DNA of 64,000 bases from Chiua virens (Eukaryota; Basidiomycota; Agaricomycetes; Boletales; Boletaceae): the NCBI GenBank assembly GCA_019787685.1, contig JAHNUO010000011.1:248001-312000 (forward strand), written 5' to 3'. The translations under genes were made by a program, and so were the position numbers. How positions within the stretch are numbered: position 1 is the stretch's first letter; each line of letters starts with the position of its first letter. The notes beneath the pieces are model-generated. The model did not search any database, was not told the origin of the DNA, and worked only from the letters and a program-made list of their open reading frames with translations. This document shows positions 35,586 to 46,938 of this stretch, in pieces.

Positions 35586-36286
35586 TCAAGCGACAACGAG
35601 GCCAAGTAAGAGAGCAGCTCCCATGCTCATACCAACAGGAATGTAGTTGGTAGAAGCAGCGCTACTCTTGCCCGAGGCAGAGGTCGAGGAGGAACCGGCG
35701 GCAGAGCCAGTTGCAGTACCAGACGCGGAAGAGCTTGAGGTAGGGTAAGCAGTTCCCGCGGCTTTGACTTCAAACTGAGCTGAGGCGTAGATCTGCGTAC
35801 AATGAGAATGACAGGAGAGAAGTAGATAGTAGACAACGCACATCAGAGATGTTGACAGCGTTCGCGAGCGAGACGGTCCAGGTGTTGGAGACAGCCAGGG
35901 ACGACTGCTGCTGGTTGACTGTGAAGGAACAGTCATAGTTGGGGACAGAGGCGATCAAGGCGAGAGGAGCGGACAAGATGGTCGTGTCCGAGTTGGACAC
36001 GCTGGTCGAGCACCCGAGTAAGTCAATGTTCACACGCAAGACGAGGTGGTACTGACACAACCGTGTAGGCAGAGTAGGGAGACGTGTCGCAAGTCCACGC
36101 AAGAGTGTTGGCAGAGCCAGCAACTGATCAAAGAGAGGGGGAAAAGTCAGATAAGAGGGCGTGGAGGTGGGAAGTGAGAAGTGAGAACATACCCCACCAG
36201 GAGGAGGGACTGGGGTTGGTGATGGTGAGCTGGGCCTGAGCAGCGGCGACGAGGGCAGCAGCAGCGAGGAAGCGACGAGAAAACAT
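35586..36286 (-). CDS. Secreted GPI-anchored Kre9/Knh1-like cell-wall protein
   Basis: About 175 residues from four exons. MFSRRFLAAAALVAAAQAQ is a clear secretion signal with cleavage predicted after AQA. The mature part starts LTITNPSPSSWWVAGS and has SANTLAWTCDTSPYS and later PNYDCSFTVNQQ, VSNTWTVSLANAVNISD and AQFEVKAAG, the pattern of the Kre9/Knh1-like N-terminal domain seen in many basidiomycete wall proteins. A Ser/Thr/Ala/Gly-rich stalk follows and the end (NYIPVGMSMGAALLLGLVVA) is a GPI-addition signal. The first intron begins at 36192. A TATA-like ttaaatatt lies about 45 bp upstream of the start. Likely role: cell-wall structure or beta-glucan assembly; host interaction is possible but not shown. 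A dead duplicate is at 33690-34328. Confidence 0.8.
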
Positions 36287-36548
36287 GTTTAGAGGATGTG
36301 AAGGAGAGTGGACGAGAAAGAGCGACGGATTAAATATTCGTGCTGGTGTAAAACGAGTAACTAAAAATACTAAAAATGCCCGCTTTCCAACTCGACCGAT
36401 CTTCCTTTTCATTCTCCGCTCCGAGCTATGGCTCAAGTTTACAGTCTCACCTGGTCTCAAACTACGGTTAGCACCTTCGTTTCCTCGGAACTTTTCCGTT
36501 GGAGTTATAACCGTTTGTCTCTCGGGCTCCTCTAAGCGTCAGAATGCT

Positions 36549-37575
36549 ATGACGCATTACGTAGTAACAACATTTTCTGATCTCAACATGCTCGCTGTGG
36601 TAGCGCTTACAACACCCGACTGCAGGACACACGGCCCCAGCAAGCACTTCCGCTTACTCGACATACCATGCAAGAAATGCAGCACCGCAGAGAAAAAGGC
36701 AGATGCGAAAAAAATGGGTGAGTATTGCTGCCGGGCGTAACACGTGATGAAGTGGGTGGTAAGAACGGGAAATATTGACGGCGAAGTAAAATCTACTCCA
36801 GTACTGCTTCTTGCGATGGCAGAATGAGCTAGTTGAACGCAAACTGGACAAGTATGACACGACGGTACTTAGTCTTCGAATCAAGAAGTATTTCTCAGCT
36901 CACACAACCCAAGCTCGCAATGCCGAAGGGGCGTTTATGAAATGGCTCGAGTCTGCAAGCCTTGAAGTTATGTGAGATGAGCTACCTTCCTGGGGTTACT
37001 ACTTGCCAGGAGTGACCTTGCAAAGGTATCCGTCAAATACGAAGGATGGGTATCATTCCGGCCCCGGCACCGTAAGAATCGCTGTGCCATACAGGTCTGG
37101 GAACAAACATAAGACAATTGAAAAAGACTTACATCCGCTAGAATCCTGTGGAAGCCGTCACTGGACAACCTGAAGTCTTGCCTAGAAGTCACACATCACG
37201 GCGGCATTAAGTACGGCCTCCTGGACGCTGGTGATTGCGTTAAACGTGGACAAGCATGCACATACATACATCCCAGGATATCGAGTCGATTTCCCTTCCG
37301 CCGTCACTCTGTTGTTGACCTGGACCCGCATCGCGCTTACTCGTGCGGCTCAATGCCAATGGTGCTCTAAGTGCCAAAAAATGAGCGCGAAAATGAGGAA
37401 TGCTGTGCGCGATATGCATCACAGCACGATCTACAGGGTTCATCCTCGCAAGATCCTTAGGGTGCATTCCCGACTGTCGACAACAGAAGCCTTTCAGGAT
37501 GCTTTTACCGGCGGTAAATGGCGCCTCTCGTGCTGCAAGCTATGTATAACTGATCCTTTTTTTTTCAGTGGATGA
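36549..37575 (+). CDS. Unresolved multi-exon gene with Lys-rich CxxC segment
   Basis: Several coherent pieces on the plus strand suggest one gene whose joins I cannot settle. Piece 1 (from ATG 36549 or 36588) includes HFRLLDIPCKKCSTAEKKADAKK. After an intron 36718-36801, piece 2 (36802-36971) reads YCFLRWQNELVERKLDKYD, then SLRIKKYFSAHTTQAR and GAFMKWLESASLEV. Piece 3 starts near 37013 with SDLAKVSVKYEGWVSFRPRH. Piece 4 (from 37142) reads LWKPSLDNLKSCLEVTHHGG. Piece 5 near 37320-37550 carries CQWCSKCQKMSAKMR. Pieces 1 and 2 join in frame only if one base is lost from the A7 run at 36708-36714, and the piece 3/4 phase also fails. I do not recognise the family. It may be decaying, or an error-bearing real gene. 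Confidence 0.35.
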
Positions 37576-37654
37576 ACGAGGGGCTAACTCCCCAAACCAA
37601 GCGACACCCCCAGTAGAAGCGGCACGAGAACGATAGGCCAGGGCCAGCACTGTT

Positions 37655-38029
37655 TCAGAAATGAATCATATGCGCGTCGACGTCTGCGTCGCAGAAGCGA
37701 GAGGGACTCACTGGCACTCGGAGCGAATACATATAAGGAAGGCCGATGTTATGCGTACGGCGAATGGATTCCTCAAGTAGTGCCTGCGATTCTTTCAATA
37801 AAGATTTGAGGGCTAGCTCGGCTACCTGGGGTACCCTTGGCTCTGACTCGCTTCTGACCGTCGCGAACAGACGCACATTCTCTACTGTACTAACATTATA
37901 CAGTGACCTCACGCCAGCACTAGTACTCGTGTGCAGCTGGTCGTCCCGATGGCTGATCAGTAGCTCTACGTCAGGTAGCGATCTGGAGAGTCTAAGCAGG
38001 AGCCCGTCACGAGTCTCGCGCCAGTGCAC
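37655..38029 (-). CDS. Hypothetical protein, probably one exon of a larger gene
   Basis: A 124-residue open frame without its own ATG at the upstream end. It reads VLVHWRETRDGLLLRLSRS, then DVELLISHRDDQLH and RVPQVAELALKSLLKESQ, and ends RFCDADVDAHMIHF. The mix of hydrophobic strands and an amphipathic helix (LALKSLLKESQALLEESIRR) looks like real protein. An acceptor-like cccacag just upstream suggests a missing 5' exon. It follows the RRM gene on the same strand, but I found no in-phase splice to it. Confidence 0.35.
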   Translation of the reverse strand: MHWRETRDGLLLRLSRSLPDVELLISHRDDQLHTSTSAGVRSLYNVSTVENVRLFATVRSESEPRVPQVAELALKSLLKESQALLEESIRRTHNIGLPYMYSLRVPVSPSRFCDADVDAHMIHF

Positions 38030-38185
38030 TAGGACTACAAGAATTTCATAGTTGGGCTACTGTGGGTTATACGGGTAGTGAATATACTACTATGGTCAAA
38101 CGCGACTCGGACAGCTATCACATATCAAACAGAAAGAGTTACAGTAAACTCACTCGATGCTAGTAGTAGTGAAAGTCAACAGAAC

Positions 38186-41100
38186 TCATCTGTTGGCTAC
38201 TCTCGCCTTCTGTTTTCTCTCTGTCAACTCTTCGCTCTCCATTGCCATCACTTCAAAGGTGTCTTGATTGCCCGTAAAAGAGCCAAAAAATGGCGTCGCT
38301 GGGCTCAATGTTGACGGGGTACGAGATGAGTAGGTAAGGGCAGGGGACACGATGGTAGGCGACTTTGCTGCCTCCTTGACGGTCGGATGGTGTTCGCCAA
38401 CTTGAGGGGAGTTCTTGGCGTACATTGACGAAGCCCGGAAATGTAGAACCTTGTCCTCAGGGCAGCTCCGCGCGTCGCCATGCGAATACATGTAGGCATG
38501 TTGAAAATCGATATTCTTGCCATATGAAATAGTACTAGTATTGTTGTTTCTGTCGGCGGTGCTGCTTCTATTATCCTGGCGTGTCGATGCTTGCAGCAAG
38601 GTGGGTTTTGGCTTGCTCTCGCTCGAAGGAATAGCCTGAGGCTGGCGAGTATTAAAGGAGGGAGGGTAAGATATCTGTTTGGAGGGCGTGGATCGCTCTA
38701 CACGATTATGGGCCTTTGGTCGTTTCCCAGGCTCTTCATAATCTGGTGGCGGGGGAACGATACTGACGGCACGGCTAGGCGGGCGCATGAATATGGTGTT
38801 CGTAGTAGCAGGCACGTTGGGAGGATAACTATTAGCTATTCCTTGATATTCGTGAGCGAAGTTACTGGGGGAGTGACCCACGGCGTGAAAGTCGTCCTCA
38901 GAGATCGTAGGCAAAGTGTCGAACGTTGCCATTCCAGGAAGCGCTGATGCCTGGAAGGGTTCATGAGATGCCGGATCAAAATTTCGAACGTTGGCGCTAA
39001 TCTTCCTCAACGAGGGGATCATTGGCTCGAACAATGACGAGGAATTTGATAGCTGTGCCTGCAGCTGGAGACGTTTCGCGTGCACCTCAAGAATGAGCTG
39101 CTCGGCGGGGGTAAAACCGTTGTGTGCCTGCGTGTGGCCTCGAGGCAGTGTAATAGGAGGTGGATCGGGGGAAAGCAACGCAGCACTTGGGACGGCCTGT
39201 GACTGCGTTTGTTGTGGCAGGAAGTGCTCGTTATCGAGGGCTGAGACCCTCATCGTACCGTCCAACACACCATCGTCGAAGCCCATGTGTTGTACCGACT
39301 GCAGCAGAGTGTCCATCTCCGAGTTCAGCGGGAGATTTGACGTCGACAATAACGGCGATTGCCCATATGGATAGCACAGCGTAGAAGGTAACGAGCGAGA
39401 TGTAGGAAGCAACCCAGAATCCGATCCGGGGCTAATAATGGCTTGATTGTCTGGCGGCGCGTTGGCGAGGCGTTGTGGCCAAGGCCCCGCAACATCTCGG
39501 ATATTTGGTTGAAGTTGCTGGCCACGAAGGTTGAGTAGAGCGGCGCGTGCGATGGTTAGCCGTGAAGGAGACTGATCCCCACTCTTTTGTGACCTTTCGG
39601 TGCGCTACACATGAGTACCCTTGAGTCAAGGTCACCAAAGAAAAGGTCGAAACACCAACTCTGAGTTCCCGTTGGTCGGCACTATCCGCAAAGCGGACGG
39701 AAATCCTACAACCAGGATCATTCCACCCGCGTACCATTCTTCCGTGCAAACATTCGATAGTTTCAACAGCTGCCGCGCGTGACTCCAGACTGGATTCACG
39801 TCAAGTATCGAGTGCAGGTATGGAATAAGTAGACATACCGCACGAAAGCAATGATCCTGGGTGGGTTGCTCAATTTGGTAGGAAAGAAACGACTACTTTT
39901 GATCTTGTGAGGCTTCATCAGCGCGGAAAGACTCTGCAGAACCCTGTATCAGTAATGCAGGTCAGTTTCGGCGGCACATGAAATGTCACCTCTTCGTCTA
40001 TCGACAGCGGGAGTCTTTGGTCTGCTGAGTAATTGAATATAAATGAATACTGAGCATCTCACCCTTCGATGTAGAGATTAGTGGATGTAAAGTCCTTTAG
40101 TTTATCCATGCGGGACTTGAATGAATTCTCGTCCTGGTCTGTCGACTGGACGGCACTATGCTGAGCGTATTCCGTGCCAGGGATACGATGGATTTGCTAT
40201 GACGGAACGTTAAAAATACTCTATGGAACTGAAGACTGCTTACTTTGGAGAACGAGGGATGGATATTACGGAGCTTTCGAAGTCCTTCAATACACTTTCG
40301 AGCAGATTCAATATCGCCAAATCTACAGTGGTGCGCGAATGCCTGAGTAAGTTACCATCACCAAACATGTGTAGTTCAACGATCGACTAACAGAACAAAT
40401 CCGTAACCCCTAGAAATGCAAGGACAATGTCAGCTTTGCCGGCAGCAAGAGAGGGACGTAAAGACCGACGTTGGTTTGTCGCTCACGTGCCGAGTGAACG
40501 TTCGAACACTTTTTATATTTCCGAACGGACGAGCGAGAGCGAAGAGATCCTGTTCGGAACAATGAGCGGGAAGGCCATTGATATAGACATTTGGCGTCTG
40601 TTGAGACGTGGCAGTGATCGAATCGGTCGACGATGTCGAGGTTAACGTGCAATGGGAATCTGCAGAGTCCGGAAAATTACGCACGGACGTAGTCGTGGAA
40701 CTCAGAGCACCTGGAAAACTAAAAGAAGCTTGTACGAGTTATAAACGTCATTAAAACGCTGTCATGGTATATCCATACGACCTACGTGTGATGGAATGCC
40801 GAGATTTTGTGGATAATGAAATTGGGTCTGCCATACCAGAGTCGGGACGTTCAGATAAAACTTTGACGAGCTCATCGCGGCGCAATGACGCTGCGGGCTC
40901 AGAAAGCGTAAGACAAGAGGGACTACTATTGAATGAGATGATCTTTGTGGACATGCTTCGCGAGGGGGAATTAGGCTGGGCTTTTGACTGAATCGGAGAC
41001 GTGGATGTATTCCCGGTGCTGGGGAGAGAAGACGCAAGAGAAGGAGTAGGTGGCGCTAAAGGCTGGCTAGACGACGCGGGTGGGATGGGTTGTGTACGTG

Positions 41101-41212
41101 TGGTGTTGTTTGCGGAAGTGCAAGCGTGTGCGGGGGATTTAACTGGACGGGTATGGGACTCATCTAGAGTCGATACGGACGATTGCGACGGCGAGGAAGC
41201 GGAAGAGGACAT
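38186..41212 (-). CDS. RNA-binding protein with two RRM domains
   Basis: A post-transcriptional regulator of the fungal two-RRM type (MSSP/Nrd1-like architecture; the exact orthologue is uncertain). Exon 1 (41212 down) encodes a Ser/Pro-rich N-terminus ending RRSYGYTMTA, followed by a 41-nt intron with donor gttttaat. RRM1 starts TPNVYINGLPAHCSEQDLF, with RNP1-like TGYGFVLFGDIESARKC across two introns. RRM2 starts STNLYIEG and ends with HGRMVRGWNDPGCRISVRFA and DQRELR. After the intron, RTERSQKSGDQSPSRLTIAR leads into a long disordered tail of about 400 residues rich in Ser, Pro and Gln, ending KQKARVANR. All joins I tested are in phase, so the gene appears intact. Expected localisation: cytoplasm, with mRNA targets unknown. 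Confidence 0.8.
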
Positions 41213-41886
41213 GGGGGCGAATCGGGGACTCTGGAAGAAGAAAAGGGAAAGACAAGGAAGTCAGAATCAACGGAGTTGACGTAAATAGCGGGGTGTAGCG
41301 AGGATGAAGGGGAATATGAAAGGACGAAGTAGGTGGGAGAGAAAAGGAGGTGAAGGAGGGAAGGCATGCAGAGGAGAAGACGGGATTCTTTATATCCATC
41401 GGCGATGAATGACGCACGGACCCGCACTATGGACGGAAGGAGGGAAACCTAAAAAGGATCGTCCGAGGCATCCTCGAAGGATGCCTCCGCTCATCCAAAG
41501 GAGAATCACTTTCCAAATAAAGCAACTATCCAAGTTCGTTTAAAACCCCGGTCACAATTCAGGAAGTTGCCGACGATCAGGCATCTTGACATGCATTCAG
41601 ACCGTTGTTGCAGTACTTACTTACTGGCAGTGTATAATTCGACTCGAGTGAGCTCATGGCTCACCCTATGACTCAGCGCTGTTGAGCTGGCACGCTTTCG
41701 TTTCACCTCCGGACTATTTTGAATCCCAGATTCCGCACCGTGGATGCTGAACCCGAGGCCGTCCGAGGCTGGCCCTAGAATGGCTCATTTGTACTGCGAC
41801 TGACACTCCGTCACTATATGATATGCACACACAGTCCACCACCCTTCTGCATCCCTTCTCACAGCAGTCCGAGTGTCCATGTCTCA
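41213..41886. promoter_or_regulatory. Divergent intergenic region between RRM and DUF6533 genes
   Basis: The two genes face away from each other across about 670 bp. On the RRM side, the minus-strand leader is pyrimidine-rich (41215-41390 is purine-rich as written). A perfect 9-bp inverted repeat sits at 41465-41487. No protein gene is supported inside. Confidence 0.45.
41465..41487. repeat. Perfect 9-bp inverted repeat with 5-nt loop
   Basis: gaggcatcc, then tcgaa, then ggatgcctc. The tcgaa centre makes nearly the whole 23-bp element self-complementary. It lies about 250 bp upstream of the RRM gene start and could be a dimeric transcription-factor site or an RNA hairpin; neither is proven. 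Confidence 0.6.
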
Positions 41887-43492
41887 ATGTCTGCTCCACT
41901 GTGCGTCACGACACGTTCGTCTGCCAAGTTGCCCCTAACAAGGCTTATCTATCATAGACAAACTATTCGAGCCGGAGATCTCTTGGCTTCCAGTGCGTAT
42001 TCATCCTCAGACACGACACCATGTACATGACCATCCTTCATAGCGGCCTTCTTTTACGACTTTATACTCACTCTCCCTGACGAGGTCTACCACTTTTGGG
42101 AACGACCAAAGCTCAACTGGGGCTCCGCGCTTTTCTTCTCCAATCGCTACTTTGCTTTCTGCCTTCACATTCTCATAACAGCGCAAGTTTTAACCGAGCA
42201 AAGGCCAGATGGCGATCTAGTGCGTCGGTCGTCATGTTTTTCTGCTTCACTGACAAAGATCTCGCACTTAGTATACGTGAGTTATCCCTTGTCGAGTACT
42301 GAAAAAGTGTGATGTGCAATCCTCAGTTGCGACCCTATCCAAATTGCTAAGCAGGGCGGGATTATGTCTGTCCAGCTGTTGTGTGCAGGTAAGCCAATAC
42401 GCTGCCCTTTTCGCTCACAGGAGAACAGCCACCAAACAGGAATCATGATGATGCGTGTGTATGCACTCTATGAGAAAGGACGGGTCGTATTGGTCTTCTT
42501 ATGGATCCTAACCGCGGCGGTTCTCGGTTTCAGCCTTGTGAGTGTTTCCCTGGGGACACGAGTGACACTCTAATAGGGCACTCGACACAAGTGGGCATTC
42601 TTCTTTGATCCTTCCGGAGCCTATAATCTTCAAAATGGTATTAGTATGAGCTGCATTCGCTCCATTGATCCGACTGTGTGGGTCCCGTATTTCACACTAT
42701 GTCGTTCTCGAGCAAACCCGCCATTCACTACCTCACTATAGATCCATACGTACGTGTTCCGTTCGTATATTTCTACCTCTCAATCATTGTCGGTGGGGGT
42801 TTGATACAGATCTGGCCATCGCATGGGGTGGCCAATTGTTTTTTGACGTCGTCATCTTCGTTTTGACCCTGTGGCGGTCCTTTTATATTCGCACCGAGAG
42901 CAACCGTTCGCTCGTAGACGTGCTGTTGCGTGACGGTCAGTTCCCTCTGATCGACTGAGTGACTCATCGTTCTGACGTGTCACATACAGGTGCCTTGTAT
43001 TTTGCGTGAGCCAACTTCCTCTCTCGTGTTCACGTTCTCCGAGGGCCTCACCACCGTCGTTGTGAACAGTATCCTATCCGCTGCGAACATCGCCAATATA
43101 GCGATGGTTATAGTGAGTCCTGAAAACCTTGCTGGACCGACAGCTGAAATACGCGTTGCCAGCTAGCGAACGTGAGTCCGACACGGCCATGTCACCATCG
43201 ACTTTTCGTACGATTGAAACGCGTCCGTGTTTTGCTTCCTAGGCGGATTACAAGGCCATCGGTGGCGTTATCCTCAATTCGTAAGTCAACTTCGCATGAC
43301 AGCTGATTGAACGGAAGATGTTTGGTATTCCCACGTAGTTGTTGACTACGTGCACACAGATTGACGTCGGTGATGGCGTCCCGCTTGATGATCAACATAC
43401 GGGAGATGACGCCCCGGGGGACAACGACCAGACGCAGCACCGTCCCTACGATGACGACCATCATCCCCATGCATGAGCTCACAGAAGTCTGA
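41887..43492 (+). CDS. DUF6533 integral membrane protein
   Basis: A multi-helix membrane protein of a family abundant in agaricomycetes. The start MSAPLCVTT leads to RLIYHRQTIRAGDLLAS; after the first intron comes the hallmark AFFYDFILTLPDEVYHFW and then ALFFSNRYFAFCLHILIT. Later exons give MMMRVYALYEKGRVVLVFLW, WAFFFDPSGAYNL, AIAWGGQLFFDVVIFVLTLW, a microexon DGALYFA, ILSAANIANIAMVI, and finally LTSVMASRLMINIREMTP before a short Thr/Arg-rich tail and TGA 43490-43492. About ten short introns join in phase. Around seven helices are expected; function is unknown, and a receptor-like role is only suggested by topology. No disruption seen. Confidence 0.8.
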
Positions 43493-44452
43493 TCGGGAAT
43501 GCAACAGAGCGAGAGGAAGCAACAAGGGGTTGAGCGCCGGATGGAGGTTTCAGCTATCCAAGCGTGGTTCCTAGCAATCGAAACAGAGACGTTCCAGGGG
43601 AGCGCCCATCCGAAACTTGCTACGGGCGCACAGAGGCGACAGCAAAGCGTCTCATTAAGCACGGCGACGGCAACTAGAACAAATAAAACGGATGGGATGT
43701 GTAGACCATGCTCATGTGTAGATATTGGACGTATAATGAATAGGAACGAAAACGCACACGTTGTCGGTCGGCAATGGGGGCCACTTGCACGAAAAGACCT
43801 GACTCATCGTGATGGTGACAGTAACCACGCGATCGAACGAACTCTTATTGAGGGGATGATATCGGCCCGTGTCACCTTGATGCGTCCTTCAAGTTTTCCA
43901 AACAAGTCCCGGGAAAGTCTCCCGAATCCCGAACCCTCAGCCGTTTTGGCTTCGGGTAACCCGGCGACGGACAAAGAGTGCCCTGCCACGGCGAACACCT
44001 ACCTCCGTGATGATACGTGTTGGTCGTCCCACGCCACTCTGCTGGCTCTGTAAAGCGCTGTCCAGGATAGTTGATCCAGTGTTGATTGCAGTCTTGTCCA
44101 GGGGTACCTCGGACTGGAGGAAAACTAGCCTGTTCAGCGCGCCCGGTTCAAAACACCTCTGAGACAGGCAGGACTCCGCGGAAAAGCATCACTGAAAAGG
44201 CAAGCTGAGAAGACGGAAGAAAGGTCCAGACTCGCCGCTTACCGCTGTTTAGATGTTGGTCTCGGAAGAGCCTTGTTCGAGGGCGTGTAATCCACTCTAA
44301 CGCTTGTCTGAGGATACGTGGGACTTGGTTTCGCTTGTTAGAAGCGACTTTCGAGACAACGCTTATTCTGTGCCTGATGTCGAGAGCGTAATAACACATA
44401 TTGAGTGATACATAGGTACAGTAACGTTTAACTTAACAAGCACAATATATGA
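43493..44452. other. Intergenic region, nothing recognisable
   Basis: A 184-residue plus-strand open frame (43499-44053) overlaps other frames on the minus strand and shows no motif or amino-acid bias of a real protein. I leave it out. Confidence 0.4.
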
Positions 44453-45316
44453 TCATGAGACATCCATCTCTCCCTGACCCGAAGACGTCTGACTTGGCAG
44501 GGCGTGTGACATGTCCTCTATGTCGCTCAGCGCAGCCAAATCGTCGGCAGTGAGATCTAGATCCGCAAAGTCTGCGAGCGCGGCATATTCAAATAGCTCC
44601 TCTTCATCCAAGTCGTCAGGGGTCAGTTCTGTGCCACTCGAGCTTTGTTCTGAGAAGCAAAGGTGGATGAGTGGACCATGCCAATGACGTCGTCGGGCAC
44701 TTGCCTCGTAGCTCGTTTTCCCACACGGTGGCATCTTCGAAGTCCGGGTCAAACGACGAGCCCACCTCAAGGGAGTAGGAAACCCGGTACGCATGATTCT
44801 TTTTATGGTTTGCCCTTTGTATGATTCTCCGGAAGAGCTGTGCAACTCGGTCCGTCAGAGAAAGGGTCCCCTATACAACACCACACGGACCTCATCCTGC
44901 ATTATGACATCATCGGATTCGTCGTCGTCACCGTCCATGAACACATCCGAATACCTCTCGCTGTTTCTTCTGCGAGAGCTAACGGCCCGGTCGCGCAGCT
45001 TTTGCGCATGCTCGCGGCACCGTGCCTGGAGACGTTCCCGCAGAAAGACTTTTTGCGGATCTTCAGGCGTGGTCTGGTTGCTAACGCGGGAAAGAAAGGG
45101 TTGACTGGTCGGTGTACGATGGAGTGACGAAGAGGTCGTTGATTTATACTGTGCGCGCCGCCGTTCTTGCACGGTGTGAGTTGGAGAATAGGTTGGCGAC
45201 GCGAGGGGTGAGGAGGTGAGGGGTTGATGACTTCGTGCGGAGTAGTAGGATGAGCGACTTGGAGTAGAACATGAGGAAGAGAAAGGACTGGACGAGTGTA
45301 CGGTGGAGAGTAACAT
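44453..45316 (-). CDS. Hypothetical acidic-tailed protein, with a GC-AG intron
   Basis: Exons 45316-44891, 44837-44705 and 44649-44453 join in phase and give about 250 residues. The N-terminus is Ser/Thr/Tyr-rich, then a basic helix (LRERLQARCREHAQKLRDRA and SSRRRN), an acidic patch (MDGDDDESDD), the segment NHAYRVSYSLEVGSSFDPDFE, and a very acidic C-terminus (ELTPDDLDEEELFEYAALAD). The second intron has donor gcaagt instead of gtaagt; without removing it, the acidic tail is lost. I recognise the overall layout as a conserved agaricomycete hypothetical but know no function; nuclear or chromatin binding could be guessed from the basic and acidic blocks. Confidence 0.65.
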
Positions 45317-46938
45317 TGTGGAGTACACTCAGACGCGTGATCGTTTGAATGGCGCGTTTGTTGATATTTGTTGACGTGGCACTTTCTCGTGACCTATGTT
45401 GCACAGCCACTGATGGGTACTGTGTTCTTTCGCCGTATTGCCAAAATGTGCTTGGACGGCTTGAGCTATACTTTTGCCGGTAGGCTGTGCTTATCTTATC
45501 GCTTTGCAATTGCATCTTCGGAACCTCGTAAAACTTCTCTGAGTTCTCAAAATCTCACCGCTTCTTGACTAGTACCCTTCGCTCACAAGGCTTGCCCTCA
45601 GCCAATCGTACGCTTCACGATGAGCGAAAGTGCCACAAGTCGCGAGTGCGTTTTTAACCTGTTACATTCTGCCCCGTTCTAGCGTTTATTCACTGACAGA
45701 TTTCGAGAGTTAGATCATACGCCCTGGTCGGTTGTAATTTTCCGCCGAGTCGCAATTTGAACTTAGGTTGATGGTGTGTACCTGCATGATCTTTCAAAAT
45801 TGCGTCTAACCCCCGCAGCGTATCTAACGAACCTTAAGAATTCCCGTGGCAACAATACTCATTATCACCCCGCATGGGAAATGGAGCACCGAAGCTCGGA
45901 TCGTCCACCGTGACCGATCTCATGTACAAGTTATGTTTCTCTGTTCGGTACCATGCAAGTGATATCACCGGAGAACGCTCGTTTTTATTGAGCGGCTGGG
46001 TGCGGACCAGGCACCGATGGTAACGTTTGCCATGCGGTGCGTGGCTCTGCGATGTGTACGGATCGCTCGATTCGGACTCGGATGGCGTACTCGCACCTAG
46101 ATAGGTGTTGACAGAAAACGTACGAAGACCTTTCTGTGCTTCCCAAACTCGGCAGATACAAACGTCTACCCCTAATGGGAAAATGTCTAGTTAGTAAGTA
46201 TACAAATTCGCGTGGTTCGTTACCACTGATACCTGATGCGGCGGTCCGAATCTGCAATAGAATTATAACTCAAAATGGCCAGTTGGTCTTGGAGGTTAAT
46301 ATTATTCTCCTGATTGATCCCTCGCAGCTGTCGCGCACCGCTAACCCACAAGGTATCTGTCGATTGACTTTACAAGTCGCCGGTAGCCCATCGCCAACAA
46401 ACAAAATAACACCATAAGATCTAAACAAGTTGCCATTGCCCAGGCCCCAGGGGACGCCATGATGCAATGAGTGGTACCTGCTTTTTCCGGAAGGCTTGCT
46501 GTAAGCTTGTGCACATAACGGGGAAGATGTCAGAAAAAAGATTTTGACATCATCCCTTTGTGAGATTTGCGGAGACTCCGACATGTGGCCGCATCATGTC
46601 CTACTTATTAACGTACCGCATCTGGCTGGATCTTCTTCATGCTTTCTCGAACTTGCAGTTCACCGTCTTCCTCGAAACCCAGAGCTATTTCGTTGAGAAA
46701 ATGACTCACAAATGTCATGTCCGAGTCCAGCTGGCAGACAGGGTTATGAAATATGTAAACCCCCTTTGATCTCGGACACGCCACATCAAGGGCGCTTGTA
46801 TCTTTTTGAGCGATATGATTTAGAAGGTGTGAATATTAATATTGATCTGACAGTTGATTCGACCCGAATTTCGTTTCACATACATACATAAAGACACCAT
46901 CTCTGATCATCCTGTAATTTATCTTTGAGCTGCATCCC
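45317..46938. other. Intergenic region, nothing recognisable
   Basis: About 1.6 kb without a supported gene. A tttaatctg-like AT-rich stretch near 46820-46860 precedes the amidase start and is probably its promoter. Confidence 0.4.

Noticed and set aside
36128..36460. Upstream extension of the GPI-protein frame (minus strand)
   Set aside because: The extra residues are basic and precede a perfect secretion signal at MFSRRFLAAAAL, so the start at 36286 is preferred.
40680..40780. Apparent stop (TAA) after TMTAF in the RRM gene
   Set aside because: A 41-nt intron with donor gttttaat and acceptor ttttag joins MTA to FPGALSSTTTSVRNFPDS in phase.
43499..44053. Plus-strand open frame of 184 residues after the DUF6533 gene
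   Set aside because: No motif, no ATG context, overlapping minus-strand frames of similar length, and random-looking composition.
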